NCBI RefSeq assembly: GCF_030269905.1
Contig: NZ_BSVC01000004.1
Span: 310,001 to 374,000 of the forward strand
Source of the DNA: Pelosinus sp. IPA-1
Lineage (GTDB): Bacteria > Bacillota > Negativicutes > DSM-13327
DNA: 64,000 bases
Reading direction: 5' to 3'
This document shows positions 25,481 through 33,541 of the stretch, one piece after another. Within the stretch, counting starts at the first letter, position 1. Each line of letters opens with the position of its first letter. The position numbers and the translations under genes were made by a program. The notes below the pieces were generated by a model. That model worked only from the letters and a program-made list of their open reading frames with translations, did not search any database and had not been told where the DNA came from.

Positions 25481-26365
25481 ATGAAAAAAAAAGGCATACA
25501 TAAATTTTTGACACGCAAACATATGCTACCCCGTGACTATGAAATCTTTCACTTTTTAAATACTGATCTTCCCTTTCTATATTTACATCATCATGATTTT
25601 TATGAGTTTTTTATATATCTCTCTGGAGATGTGACCTATTTAATTGAAGGCAAATCTTATAATCTACAATTCGGAGACATTATATTAATTAATACAAGCG
25701 AACTTCACCAAGCAGTCGTTAATAGCATAAAGATTCCCTATGAGCGTATCGTGCTTTGGATAAACAAATCCTTTCTGCAAGGATTATCAACTCCAGAAAT
25801 CGATCTTACCCTATGCTTTGAAAGCGTAGCAAAAAAAAATGTAATAAGAGTTGATATTGAAAATCAACAAAACATAAAGACACTGCTCAATAAACTGCTG
25901 AGTCTAGAAAACTACAAAGGTCTCGGCAAGAACTTGCTCTATAAGGCTTATATTATAGAGATTGCCATATACTTAAACAATCTTGTTTTTAACGATAAAT
26001 CTCACTTAGATATTACTGTACAGAAGAACCACATAATTGAAGGAATAATTGAGTATATTAATAATCATCTCGATGAAGACATTACCATTGATGCGCTTTC
26101 TAGAGAGTTTTATCTTAGTAAATTCCATCTGTCTAGGGAATTTTCTAAGCATACAGGTACTACCATTCACAGGTATATTGTACAGAAAAAGTTAATTGTC
26201 GCAAAAGAGCTAATTCTTAAAGACTATCCAATAAATAGCGTTTACAAACAATCAGGTTTTGGTGATTATTCAAATTTCTTCAGAGCTTTTAAGAATGAAT
26301 ACGGTGTTACTCCTAAGCAATTTTATAATATAATGGCAGCATTAAAATTAAATAAATCACCATGA
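25481..26365 (+). CDS. AraC-family transcriptional regulator
   Basis: 294 residues from ATG at 25481 (AAGAGGTG about 8 bases before; a GTG at 25472 is less likely). N-terminal cupin-type sensor domain: HHHDFYEFFIYLSGDVTYLIEGK, GDIILINTSELHQ with metal-binding-like histidines. C-terminal double HTH: HIIEGIIEYINNHLDEDITIDALSREFYLS, shown here by the DEDITIDALSREF core, and the second helix IVQKKLIVAKELI...SGFGDYSNFFRAFKNEYGVTPKQF. Divergent from the GH31-MFS operon, so it most likely activates it when the substrate is present. Confidence 0.9.
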   Translation: MKKKGIHKFLTRKHMLPRDYEIFHFLNTDLPFLYLHHHDFYEFFIYLSGDVTYLIEGKSYNLQFGDIILINTSELHQAVVNSIKIPYERIVLWINKSFLQGLSTPEIDLTLCFESVAKKNVIRVDIENQQNIKTLLNKLLSLENYKGLGKNLLYKAYIIEIAIYLNNLVFNDKSHLDITVQKNHIIEGIIEYINNHLDEDITIDALSREFYLSKFHLSREFSKHTGTTIHRYIVQKKLIVAKELILKDYPINSVYKQSGFGDYSNFFRAFKNEYGVTPKQFYNIMAALKLNKSP

Positions 26366-26458
26366 TTTTTTATTCAATAAATATGAAAAGAACCAGATGC
26401 CGGGTCTGCCACAGTCATTTCTGTAAAGCCAAGAGAAGACCTCCTCATTTGGAGATGC

Positions 26459-26695
26459 TTATAAGTAGAAAATTTCTTTAGAAAGTTCATTAATCACTAG
26501 ATTAACTGCATCGCAAGCTGAGAGTTTGGTTAATGATTTATTGGAACATAGTATCCATTTCGGCTTTGTCCCAATATTCATCTTTTTATTATCCAATTTT
26601 TTCCCCAGCTTTCTCTCATAAATTATTCTTCCAAAGGCTACAAAGCCTGCATGAGTGCACAATACAATAAACAAACCATACGCTATTTCAGTCAT
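26459..26695 (-). CDS. Hypothetical membrane-anchored protein (weak)
   Basis: 78 residues beginning with a hydrophobic helix (IAYGLFIVLCTHAGFVAF) followed by a basic stretch and KLSACDAVNLVINELS. No ribosome site is visible before the ATG and no family is recognised. It ends about 25 bases from a shallow hairpin. It could be a remnant. Low support. Confidence 0.3.
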   Translation of the reverse strand: MTEIAYGLFIVLCTHAGFVAFGRIIYERKLGKKLDNKKMNIGTKPKWILCSNKSLTKLSACDAVNLVINELSKEIFYL

Positions 26696-26752
26696 AGTTT
26701 TTGACCAATCCGTACAAAAACTTTAGCTCCCTTGTTTCTTTCCTCACCAGCA

Positions 26753-26796
26753 AAAAGAATTGCCCAATCTACAAAGATTGGACAGGATTCTTTTCG
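26753..26796. terminator. AAGAATTGCCCAATC hairpin terminator
   Basis: AAGAATTGCCCAATCT pairs with AGATTGGACAGGATTCTT around ACAA, with a trailing T-run. It can serve both sides. Confidence 0.75.
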
Positions 26797-26799
26797 CTA

Positions 26800-26845
26800 C
26801 TATAAATGATACGGTTCTCCTCGATTAATCTTAAACGTCTATCTA
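26800..26845. repeat. GATACGGTTCT repeat, long version
   Basis: TAAATGATACGGTTCTCCTCGATTAATCTTAAACG continues as at 52.18 kb, where it follows the CDI immunity gene, and is close to the 49.04-kb copy. This version carries the CGATTAATCTTAAA tail instead of CGTATCGGGTCAAACGG. Confidence 0.7.
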
Positions 26846-26878
26846 GTACCTAACGTCATTCTAACCTCAACTCAACCT

Positions 26879-27320
26879 TCCTTTTCTACCTCATCTATTC
26901 GGTCGTCCATTAATGCTTTAAGAAAAATCAGAAAGGTTTTTTCATCATACACTTGGTCGACTAATAAATGTAAAGGTATGCTTTCGGACATAGAGGGTAA
27001 CCTCCGATGTAATTCTTCTTTTATTTATTTGCTATCATAATTAGCATCATTTGGTTCAAAATAATCTTTAAATCCACCCCACGCCAATCACGGATACAAG
27101 TTATTCCAAAGTTATCTGCTAATCCACCTCCTCCTTCATCAACTTTTATCGCTACTTTCAAAGCCTCGTCAGAGAAGCATAAAGACTAGGTGCGCATAAA
27201 TCACCTTTCTCTCTCCACATAAAGCGTTTTTCGCGAAGACAAGTCTTTATTGGTGTAGCCATACACATTAGTCCTCCAAAAGATCATTAAAATTTTTTTG
27301 TAACTTTGCCATATCCAATA
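26879..27320 (-). pseudogene. Decayed copy of the DUF7660/small-gene/EF-Tu-like cluster
   Basis: About 440 bp match 7646-8110 base for base with small gaps. On the minus strand the text of the start of the EF-Tu-like gene, the 81-residue gene and the DUF7660 start (for example CTACCTCATCTATTCGGTCG and CATCATACACTTGGTCGACT) is present, but frames are broken and start codons altered. So a copy of the 7-8 kb immunity genes was placed here and decayed, or the reverse. No functional product. Confidence 0.85.
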
Positions 27321-27338
27321 ATTCGAGAAACTTCAAAC

Positions 27339-28037
27339 TTATTTATCATTAGTAGCCCGTCCATCGCCACTAATGGGTATTACCTCACCAAGAAAGGTCG
27401 GTTCGGCTTTAATGACTTGCGTCATAAAGAAAGCCTTGTTTCTCGCTAAAATTTCTCTCACTTGATCCCATCGTGTGAGTGGATGGGGGTAATAGTAATC
27501 TGATCTAACTCCATATGCTTCCAATCCTAGTTCCCTGGCGATAAAAGCGGCCCTCATTAGATGATACTGCTGAGTTATGATAATTACTTTTTTTACCTTA
27601 AAGATATCCCGTGCACGATAGAGACTTTCGTAAGTGGTAAAACCGGCATGATCCATAAATACATTCTCCGCTGATACATTTCTATCCGTGAGGAATTTCT
27701 TCATGGCATTGACTTCGTCGTAGTTATCTTGACCATGGTCGCCGCTGACAATAATTTTATCTGATTTGCCTTTTTCATAGAGTTCGTAACCAGCGTTTAA
27801 TCGGTTTCCTAGAGCATCAGATAGGCTACCGTCTGGGAGAACGTATGCTCCTAGAATAAGAATGACATCCGCTTTCGGTACGTCATCCGGGCCGACAATA
27901 TATTTTGACCCCATCCTGGAGACATACTCGCTAACAGCAAAGGAGCATAGGCATAAAAATACCATTAGTACTATAAATTGCTTTGTCCATATGTAAAGTG
28001 TACCAGTTACCGTCCTGTGCAGCTCTTGTTGCTTCAT
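27339..28037 (-). CDS. sanA: SanA/YdcF-like DUF218 membrane protein
   Basis: 232 residues with GGGGG-type site before ATG. One N-terminal membrane helix (IVLMVFLCLCSFAVS), then the DUF218 domain: KADVILILGAYVLPDG, NRLNAGYELYEKGK, IIVSGDHGQDNYDE, VIIITQQYHLMRAAFIARELG and the C-terminal PTFLGEVIPISGDGR that is typical of SanA. SanA-type proteins maintain envelope permeability in diderms (vancomycin sensitivity at high temperature in E. coli) and DUF218 relatives act on lipid or cell-wall carriers. Cytoplasmic membrane protein with its domain outside. Upstream neighbours are immunity-type genes, to which it has no visible link. Confidence 0.8.
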   Translation of the reverse strand: MKQQELHRTVTGTLYIWTKQFIVLMVFLCLCSFAVSEYVSRMGSKYIVGPDDVPKADVILILGAYVLPDGSLSDALGNRLNAGYELYEKGKSDKIIVSGDHGQDNYDEVNAMKKFLTDRNVSAENVFMDHAGFTTYESLYRARDIFKVKKVIIITQQYHLMRAAFIARELGLEAYGVRSDYYYPHPLTRWDQVREILARNKAFFMTQVIKAEPTFLGEVIPISGDGRATNDK

Positions 28038-28093
28038 AGTTCCCCCTTTGTCTTTTCTGTCCCATACATATCGTCCTGGGACTGGGATTACAT

Positions 28094-28477
28094 TTATCTA
28101 TCTATTTCCTTGTTAAGTGCCTCAACAACATGTTTTTCTCCATCAGTTAGTAAACTTTCATTATGTACCATCGTTCTAACGAAAGCATTGTTTTTAAAAG
28201 CAGACTTAATATTCATTATCATCATTTCCCCCGCTTCTTCTAAAGCCAGCTCTCCGTTATTGTCTAATACATGACACAAAACAGCTTCTTCTTGATCCCC
28301 ATTATGTGTAAATAAAAGAGTAAAGATAGGACGCATATATTCAGAATCCTTTTCTGAAAAAGAATCAGTTATTAGTACTGAATATTCTTTCGATATATTC
28401 GGTTCAGTTAAGTTATTTCCCCTGATAAAAATTACTAACATTAAGATTATTATCAATGCAATTATACTTGGTATCAT
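28094..28477 (-). CDS. Hypothetical protein with N-terminal membrane helix
   Basis: 127 residues, AAGGTG before the ATG. Hydrophobic N-terminus (IPSIIALIIILMLVIFI), then a soluble acidic domain (SVLITDSFSEKDSEYMRP, FTHNGDQEEAVLCHVLDN, LALEEAGEMMIMNIKSAFKNNAFVR shown in part). No known domain. It lies between SanA and a SUFU immunity gene on the same strand. Possibly membrane-anchored with the domain outside. Function unknown. Confidence 0.6.
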   Translation of the reverse strand: MIPSIIALIIILMLVIFIRGNNLTEPNISKEYSVLITDSFSEKDSEYMRPIFTLLFTHNGDQEEAVLCHVLDNNGELALEEAGEMMIMNIKSAFKNNAFVRTMVHNESLLTDGEKHVVEALNKEIDR

Positions 28478-28520
28478 AAATATTTCACCTTTTTCAAATA
28501 AACATCTATCTTTCTTTCTA

Positions 28521-29075
28521 TCAAATCAGGCTATCACGGAATGGATTAGCAAAATCCAGTTCTCTTTCCTCGAACAGTTTCTCGGTCTGATCTAAGCCAT
28601 ACTGTTTTTTGTAATCAAGTTCGCTTTCGGTAATCGGGATCAACCATAAAAATTGAACTGTTTTAGTTTCCAAATCTAGTAGTTCAAGCTCTTCTCCATC
28701 TAAATAAGGCAGGCTCAGCATCCCGCGAGTACATAGCGAGCCTTCTATCCATGATTTTCCTAAATTTAAGGTGTGCCCGAAGCGCAAAACAGCACCCGAA
28801 TGGTAGTAATGCGCCAAAGCGGTAAGCAATTCAATGTTATCTATATGCTGAATCTCAGAAAACATATGTATTTCAATCGGCCTTGTGTCTCCCGGCTGAG
28901 ACATGCCACAGGTAGCATAAGTCCACATTTCACGGTCATCGTGAGGTGGGAACTCCAAAATATGAAATCCAGGTGGTAGCTCGTTAACTGGACCGTCCGT
29001 CCAATATCGCTTACTCCCCTGAGATCTCCAAACCTGCTCGTAGTGTGCTGTTATCTTAAGCAAATAATTATTCAT
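28521..29075 (-). CDS. SUFU-domain immunity-type protein
   Basis: 184 residues with the SUFU pattern: YEQVWRSQGSKRYWTDGP, the FHILEFPPHDDREMWTYATCGMSQ block, IEIHMFSEIQHIDN, ALAHYYHSG, and the SYP-like LIPITESELDYKKQYG with its conserved Glu/Asp-x-x-Y and final helix. This branch is different from the SUFU protein at 11960, and both are common immunity proteins for polymorphic toxins. Soluble. It lies in the second immunity array, on the same strand as its neighbours, with a weak ribosome site. Confidence 0.8.
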   Translation of the reverse strand: MNNYLLKITAHYEQVWRSQGSKRYWTDGPVNELPPGFHILEFPPHDDREMWTYATCGMSQPGDTRPIEIHMFSEIQHIDNIELLTALAHYYHSGAVLRFGHTLNLGKSWIEGSLCTRGMLSLPYLDGEELELLDLETKTVQFLWLIPITESELDYKKQYGLDQTEKLFEERELDFANPFRDSLI

Positions 29076-29195
29076 AGGGTAATCACCATCCTCTAATTTA
29101 AATTTTGCATGAATTAAGTTCAGTTAGCGAGCCATAGTATTGTTTCTATCACAACCACCAACTTCCTTATGATCATTTTATTTTATTAAGAAAGT

Positions 29196-29810
29196 CTATA
29201 AATCAGCAAATTCACTTTCTATTTCACTCAAAACCTGTGAATAGTGACGAATTCCTCTTATTTCATCATAGGACAACGCCTTAGATACTACTGGAAATTC
29301 ATCTATAAAATTAAGATCTTCTTTCTCTGATAGTCCAAACTTAGCAAGTGCTTCTATTAGACCTTTTTTATTTGTAGTCCACACCTTGAAATATTTAAAA
29401 CTGCTTATATATATTTCATTTAGTGAAATATCATCATAATGAGCCATTCCAAATGTGAGAAAGCCATCATTTGATAACTCAAATTTATATCTATACAAGA
29501 TATCAAAAATCCTTTGCTTTTGAGTAAACTCACTTAACATTGGCTTTTCATCTTTAAATCCTACTATCCCATAAGCTATATCAGCAATTAGTATATTTGA
29601 CAAACTTACAAACAAATCCCAGATGTTATCAGCATTTACATTAATCTCAGCATAATATGTAAACTTTTCATCCTTTACTTCTCTTAGTACATAACCCTCA
29701 ACAATATTCGCTGAGTTTCTATTTTTAGTTATCTCCTCTATGTCGTCTTTGTTAGGAATTTCATCAAACTCCGGTATTTTAATACCTAAAGGTAGTTTGT
29801 AAATGCTCAT
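29196..29810 (-). CDS. Hypothetical immunity-like protein
   Basis: 204 residues from ATG at 29810 with GGGAGATG 8 bases before. Begins MSIYKLPLGIKIPEFDEI, then IVEGYVLREVKDEKF, a hydrophobic middle (LSNILIADIAYGIVGF), and FLTFGMAHYDDISLNEIYISSFKYFKVWT. A soluble alpha/beta protein with no motif I can tie to one family. Similar in size and place to other immunity proteins. The stretch just upstream of it (29848-30009) is the long repeat shared with 6.2 kb, so it uses the same promoter-like DNA as the 5316 gene. Confidence 0.6.
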   Translation of the reverse strand: MSIYKLPLGIKIPEFDEIPNKDDIEEITKNRNSANIVEGYVLREVKDEKFTYYAEINVNADNIWDLFVSLSNILIADIAYGIVGFKDEKPMLSEFTQKQRIFDILYRYKFELSNDGFLTFGMAHYDDISLNEIYISSFKYFKVWTTNKKGLIEALAKFGLSEKEDLNFIDEFPVVSKALSYDEIRGIRHYSQVLSEIESEFADL

Positions 29811-29847
29811 AGTTACATCTCCCACTTTGTTAAATTAATGTATCGTT

Positions 29848-29967
29848 AAGTAGTTACACTTAGCATAATACAAAACACCGATTGAAACCTCTACTTAAAG
29901 GTATAGCTAAGTATGGATATTTGCTTTACAACTTAAATGATGATAAGACTTATGTTAGAATATAAAA
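29848..29967. repeat. Long inter-cassette repeat, copy 2
   Basis: Near-identical to 6183-6301 (differences only at scattered bases, for example TTTGC for TTTAC). In both arrays the element lies between a hairpin-terminated immunity gene to its right and the start of the next gene to its left. Confidence 0.85.
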
Positions 29968-30009
29968 AAGAGAGGCCACCGGATTTTTACGTCCGGTGAC
30001 CTCTCTTCT
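29968..30009 (-). terminator. GAGGTCAG hairpin, copy 5
   Basis: AGAGAGGCCACCGGA/TCCGGTGACCTCTCT, the most extended stem of the family. It follows the 30008 gene directly and overlaps its stop codon by two bases. Confidence 0.85.
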
Positions 30010-30205
30010 AATCTAATGCTAATAATTTATATTTCATCTCATTTTCAAAATAAACGCTTGCTTCAATCACATAAATTCCTTTTATCTTCCAATATGGTTC
30101 TATTTTACAAATTTCCTCCTTTTTTACTGTAGTTTTGATAGCATCAACTACACCTTTAAATATAGTAGTTGCTCCATCTTGATTTTCAGAATAAGCAAAC
30201 ATCAT
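30008..30205 (-). CDS. Small immunity gene overlapping an orphan toxin stop
   Basis: 65 residues from ATG at 30205. The A of this ATG is the last base shared with the TAA stop of the toxin fragment upstream (TAATG), the classic arrangement of a toxin and its immunity gene. The protein (FAYSENQDGATTIFKGVVDA, then IEPYWKIKGIYVIEASVYF and LLALD) is soluble and alpha/beta. It is short for an immunity protein, but no truncation is visible. Its partner toxin is only present as a fragment. Confidence 0.7.
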   Translation of the reverse strand: MMFAYSENQDGATTIFKGVVDAIKTTVKKEEICKIEPYWKIKGIYVIEASVYFENEMKYKLLALD

Positions 30206-30390
30206 TACTTGTGCGTAATATTACCATCTAAAGATACATTATGCGAGCCATCCCTAGTCGCCCAACCTAATTGATTCTTACCTGTATTAGAAAGTTGTAC
30301 ATCCCATATGGCTGACCTTTGATTCTTCGTGGTATAGTCATCTGTATCCAGCTTGCTGGTAAAGGTCCTTATTGTGGGACTAATGAGTCC
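30205..30390 (-). pseudogene. Orphan CdiA C-terminal fragment (FHA-2 piece joined to toxin end)
   Basis: Frame on the minus strand reads TSKLDTDDYTTKNQ, then SAIWDVQLSNTGKNQLG, WATRDGSHNVSLDGNITHK and stop. The first part matches the ASKQDTDDYTAKNKN stretch of the intact CdiA (its base sequence at 54.19-54.24 kb also matches), so this is a CdiA-derived end. The second part is a toxin end of the kind QLSNTGKNQLGWATRDG-x-HNVSLDG. No start codon exists upstream. It is an orphan cdiA-CT lying in the CdiA frame and orientation, followed directly by its immunity gene. Confidence 0.78.
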
Positions 30391-30502
30391 AAGTCGTTTT
30401 AGGTAATTACTGATTCAATCAGACGGTTGTAGAATCACTTTAGATTAATTGTTAATAGTAATTTATTGCCTATATTGAGTGTTACTAGAGCGCCCTGAGA
30501 TG

Positions 30503-30545
30503 AAAACGAGGTTAGTGGATTTTACGTCCGCTGACCTCGTTTTTC
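30503..30545 (-). terminator. GAGGTCAG hairpin, copy 6
   Basis: GAGGTTAGTGGA pairs with TCCGCTGACCTC around TTTTACG. It lies 70 bases after the HAD gene, which is not of immunity type, and just before the remains of the CdiA-CT cassette. Confidence 0.75.
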
Positions 30546-30613
30546 CTATTGCTGATTTTAGTTTCAATAATGAATCTTTAATCATATCCGCCTGATTTGA
30601 TAACCACTTTTCA

Positions 30614-31279
30614 TTAGACTAAATAACTTTTTTCTTCTTCAGTTAGTTTTGATTCTAAAAATATCTTTAAACTAGAAATATTGTTAAATATATAAGTCGG
30701 ATTAACCTTTCTCAGTTCTTCCAAGTCAACATGATCTGACCATGATGCTGATAGACAAGTTACACCAACCTCTCTACAGGCCGTTACATCAGAAAGTGCA
30801 TCGCCTATATAATAAAATTCATCATTCTTAATAGAGTACCGTTTTATCAACTTTGAAATAGATTCTGCTTTATTATGACTTATTTCATCTCCTACCATTA
30901 TCTCACTAAAATAATTATCCATACCCGACTTTTTTAAAGAGATATCGCAGCTTCTTTGACCCTTTCCTGTAATTAATACTACAATAATGTCTTTATCTTT
31001 CAAGTACTTAATTAAATCACATATCCCCGGAAAAGGTTCCTTACAGCTATCATACATTTTCTCATAATAAAAATAAAAATCCTGAAGAGCTGGCTTCCAA
31101 TTGCCTTTTACCACTGCTTTAACCATTCCGGCCTCGTTGAGTCCAAAAGTTTGGACAATCTCATGATTAGTTAAGTCATGTCCTGCATAAGGTGATACCG
31201 ATTTTTTAAAAACCTCAATACACATAGGAATTGTGTCCGCTATTGTTCCGTCAAAATCAAATGCTACGATTTTAATCAT
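30614..31279 (-). CDS. HAD-family hydrolase
   Basis: 221 residues from ATG at 31279 (GGAG before; the ATG overlaps the upstream stop by 8 bases as ATGATTAA, a coupling arrangement). HAD motif I is FDFDGTIADT, motif II LITGKG, motif III has the Lys in SHNKAE, motif IV YIGDALSDVTA. The cap domain is of the phosphoglycolate-phosphatase (C1) type, so it hydrolyses a small phosphate ester or phosphonate in the cytoplasm. Encoded with a sugar acetyltransferase, which hints at a sugar-phosphate substrate. Confidence 0.87.
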   Translation of the reverse strand: MIKIVAFDFDGTIADTIPMCIEVFKKSVSPYAGHDLTNHEIVQTFGLNEAGMVKAVVKGNWKPALQDFYFYYEKMYDSCKEPFPGICDLIKYLKDKDIIVVLITGKGQRSCDISLKKSGMDNYFSEIMVGDEISHNKAESISKLIKRYSIKNDEFYYIGDALSDVTACREVGVTCLSASWSDHVDLEELRKVNPTYIFNNISSLKIFLESKLTEEEKSYLV

Positions 31280-31880
31280 ATTTGCAAGCTCCATTAATTT
31301 TTCGAATTACTCGGCATGGACTTCCAACTGCAACACAATCTTCAGGAATATCTTTTGTTACAACACTACCTGCACCTATAACACTGCCACGTCCTATATT
31401 GACTCCGGGCAAAATAATGACGCCACCTCCAATCCAACAACCATCACCGATAGTAACAGGAAGTGCATAGGTACGGCAAAAATATTCTCCGCTTCCCGGA
31501 TTCCAATCCGACGTTAATCGTTCTGCCAGTTCTACCGGATGAGTTACTGTATAAATTTGTACATTAGATGCAATCAGAACATTATTGCCTATAGTGATTT
31601 TGTTACAATCCACAAAAGTACAATTCATATTAACAGATACATTGTTCCCCAAATGAATATTGCAGCCGTAATCACAGATAAATGGCGAGCCTACAGATAC
31701 ATTAGTACCTATACTACAAAAAAGGCTCTGCAGAATTTCTCTTTTTTCTCCCTTACAATCATATGGAAGGCTATTATATTTTGATAATAATGCTCTGGTT
31801 GTCTTTTTAAACTCTAAAAAAACTTCATCGTGGCAGTTATAAATTTCTCCAGCCATACACTTTTCCAATTCTGTTTTCAT
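31272..31880 (-). CDS. Maltose/galactoside O-acetyltransferase-like enzyme
   Basis: 202 residues, a left-handed beta-helix hexapeptide-repeat acetyltransferase of the Maa/NodL/LacA group that moves an acetyl group from acetyl-CoA to sugars. The N-terminal Mac domain (MKTELEKCMAGEIYNCHDE) is followed by the hexapeptide region (IGTNVSVGSPFICDYGCNIHLG) and the catalytic His in TVTHPVELAERL. The CoA-binding GGGVIILPGVNIGRGSVIGAGSVVTKDIPEDCVAVGSPCRVIR block is present, shown here by VIGAGSVVTKDIPED. Translationally coupled to the HAD phosphatase. Two decayed relatives of this enzyme exist at 41.3 and 50.8 kb. Confidence 0.88.
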   Translation of the reverse strand: MKTELEKCMAGEIYNCHDEVFLEFKKTTRALLSKYNSLPYDCKGEKREILQSLFCSIGTNVSVGSPFICDYGCNIHLGNNVSVNMNCTFVDCNKITIGNNVLIASNVQIYTVTHPVELAERLTSDWNPGSGEYFCRTYALPVTIGDGCWIGGGVIILPGVNIGRGSVIGAGSVVTKDIPEDCVAVGSPCRVIRKINGACKYD

Positions 31881-31962
31881 TTTTTATCTCCTTTAATCAT
31901 TACATTTAACAATAGTATAAAAAGCATCTTGTTACATAACTAGTAACAAGATGTTTCAAAAT

Positions 31963-32676
31963 TCATATTCTCCTTGCTAATGCTTCTATCAGAAACAATA
32001 CAGGCACCTGGGTTGTGGCATTATATCCACCATTAACTATATGCATATTCATATTGTAGGAGATGTTCCAGTCTGATACTTTTGCAATTGTGGAATTAGC
32101 TTGATTAGTTATGCTCAAAATATTACACTTATTAGTTTTGAATCGGTCAATTAAATTAACAATCTCTTTTGTTTCTCCTGAAACCGAGAGTACAACTATC
32201 ACTGTAGGACTCACCATATCTTTTATAATTGGGTAATAAGCATCTTCTAAGCCTATTGAAAACTTACCCAAATTAGAGAAATATCTTGCTCCATATCTCG
32301 CCAATGTACCCGAGGAACCCCCTCCTATAAATATAACTGTTTCCGCTTTTCTAATAAAATCCGCACCTTGCTCTATTTTCTGTTCAAAGGAATTAGTGTT
32401 AGTTCTCTTAAAGTAATCCAATAGCTCAACTAAATCATTTTGAGGCGGCATTTCCTTGATTTGATATAAATATTTCTTAAGTCTTTCTTTAAATTCCGTA
32501 TATCCATCACAGTTCAATTTATTACAAAATCTAAGGATTGTTGATGTCGATACATGCATCATCTCACTCAATTCCCGAATAGTCATATAAGGAATTTTTT
32601 CCTCGTTATCAACAATAAACTTATATATCTGAATTTCAGTTTCATTAAATTTTTGAATATTATCATACGAAAACAT
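31963..32676 (-). CDS. RpiR/MurR-family transcriptional regulator
   Basis: 237 residues from ATG at 32676 (GGAGG six bases before; TTG at 32688 less likely). N-terminal HTH (MTIRELSEMMHVSTSTILRFCNKL, in part STSTILRFCNKL), C-terminal SIS domain with the phosphosugar-binding FIGGGSSGTLARYGA and VLSVSGETKEIVNLIDR. Such proteins sense sugar phosphates and regulate sugar catabolism. It may control the neighbouring acetyltransferase/HAD pair, which it is upstream of on the same strand, 80 bases away. Typical length. Confidence 0.88.
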   Translation of the reverse strand: MFSYDNIQKFNETEIQIYKFIVDNEEKIPYMTIRELSEMMHVSTSTILRFCNKLNCDGYTEFKERLKKYLYQIKEMPPQNDLVELLDYFKRTNTNSFEQKIEQGADFIRKAETVIFIGGGSSGTLARYGARYFSNLGKFSIGLEDAYYPIIKDMVSPTVIVVLSVSGETKEIVNLIDRFKTNKCNILSITNQANSTIAKVSDWNISYNMNMHIVNGGYNATTQVPVLFLIEALARRI

Positions 32677-32789
32677 TGTAGCCTCCAATAAACATCTATT
32701 TGTAACACAGCAGGAGTTGTTTTTTTATACAAATACAAGCTAATTTATTAATAAATAGCTTTGCAGGAAGTAGGTAAAAAGAAAGAATA

Positions 32790-33319
32790 TCATCACGATT
32801 AATTCAATTGGGTATGATAAATATCATATTATAGAAGGTAACGAACTGAAAATTATGCTTGATGAAATCATTACGCCAAAGTTACAAGAATTTCATTTAT
32901 CGTGGCGAGGAGATTACTATTGAACTGGTACTAGTGTTAATGGAATAAGAACATTATTGCATTATTATCTTTTAAAAGGACCTCATGTAGTGCTGAAATG
33001 GGGTACGGCCTTTGACTTTATACCTCTTCCTCAGGGGAAAAAAATTATATATCAAAAAACGGAAAAAGCAGCAAAATTACAGTTATTTGAAGCACCAATC
33101 GGTTATACCTCATCATTTTATGGCGTAGCAATGAAGGATGGTAACAGAACGGCAAGCCCTTATGGCATAAATGAAATCCAAAAGTATTTGTTGCAAGCTT
33201 TTGAAGGAGAATCCGATAATACATTTCAACAGTTCCTTCATCATAATCACAAACGATTTTTGCGACTTTTGCATCATGAAGGTTTAGTCGTTAGACCTCT
33301 TCTTTTTCTTTTTTACTAA
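32790..33319 (+). pseudogene. Hypothetical protein, start missing and one in-frame stop
   Basis: The frame reads NSIGYDKYHIIEGNELKIM...EFHLSWRGDYY then TGA at 32921-32923, then TGTSVNGIRTLLHYYLLKGP and on to 33319 with SPYGINEIQKYLLQAF and a C-terminal helix. So a single nonsense mutation interrupts an otherwise continuous gene, and no start codon is found before 32790. It resembles small DUF4304-like or toxin-associated proteins of unknown function, but I cannot name the family. Situated next to the second recombinase element. Confidence 0.6.
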
Positions 33320-33541
33320 TAACAATCATTATTTATCATCACCTTATCTCTTGTTTGCGGTTAATGTTATACATATAAATACGAAAACCACGGGTAATTA
33401 AACTTGCGTTTTAAAATTTCTACAAGAATCCATTTTCCCCTTTAATTCTACAAACATGAATGCCAATATTGTAATATCATGGTAAAATATTCTAAGAATC
33501 ATTTTCGTTTGCTTTTTTACTTAATAATTAGGAGGTCTATA

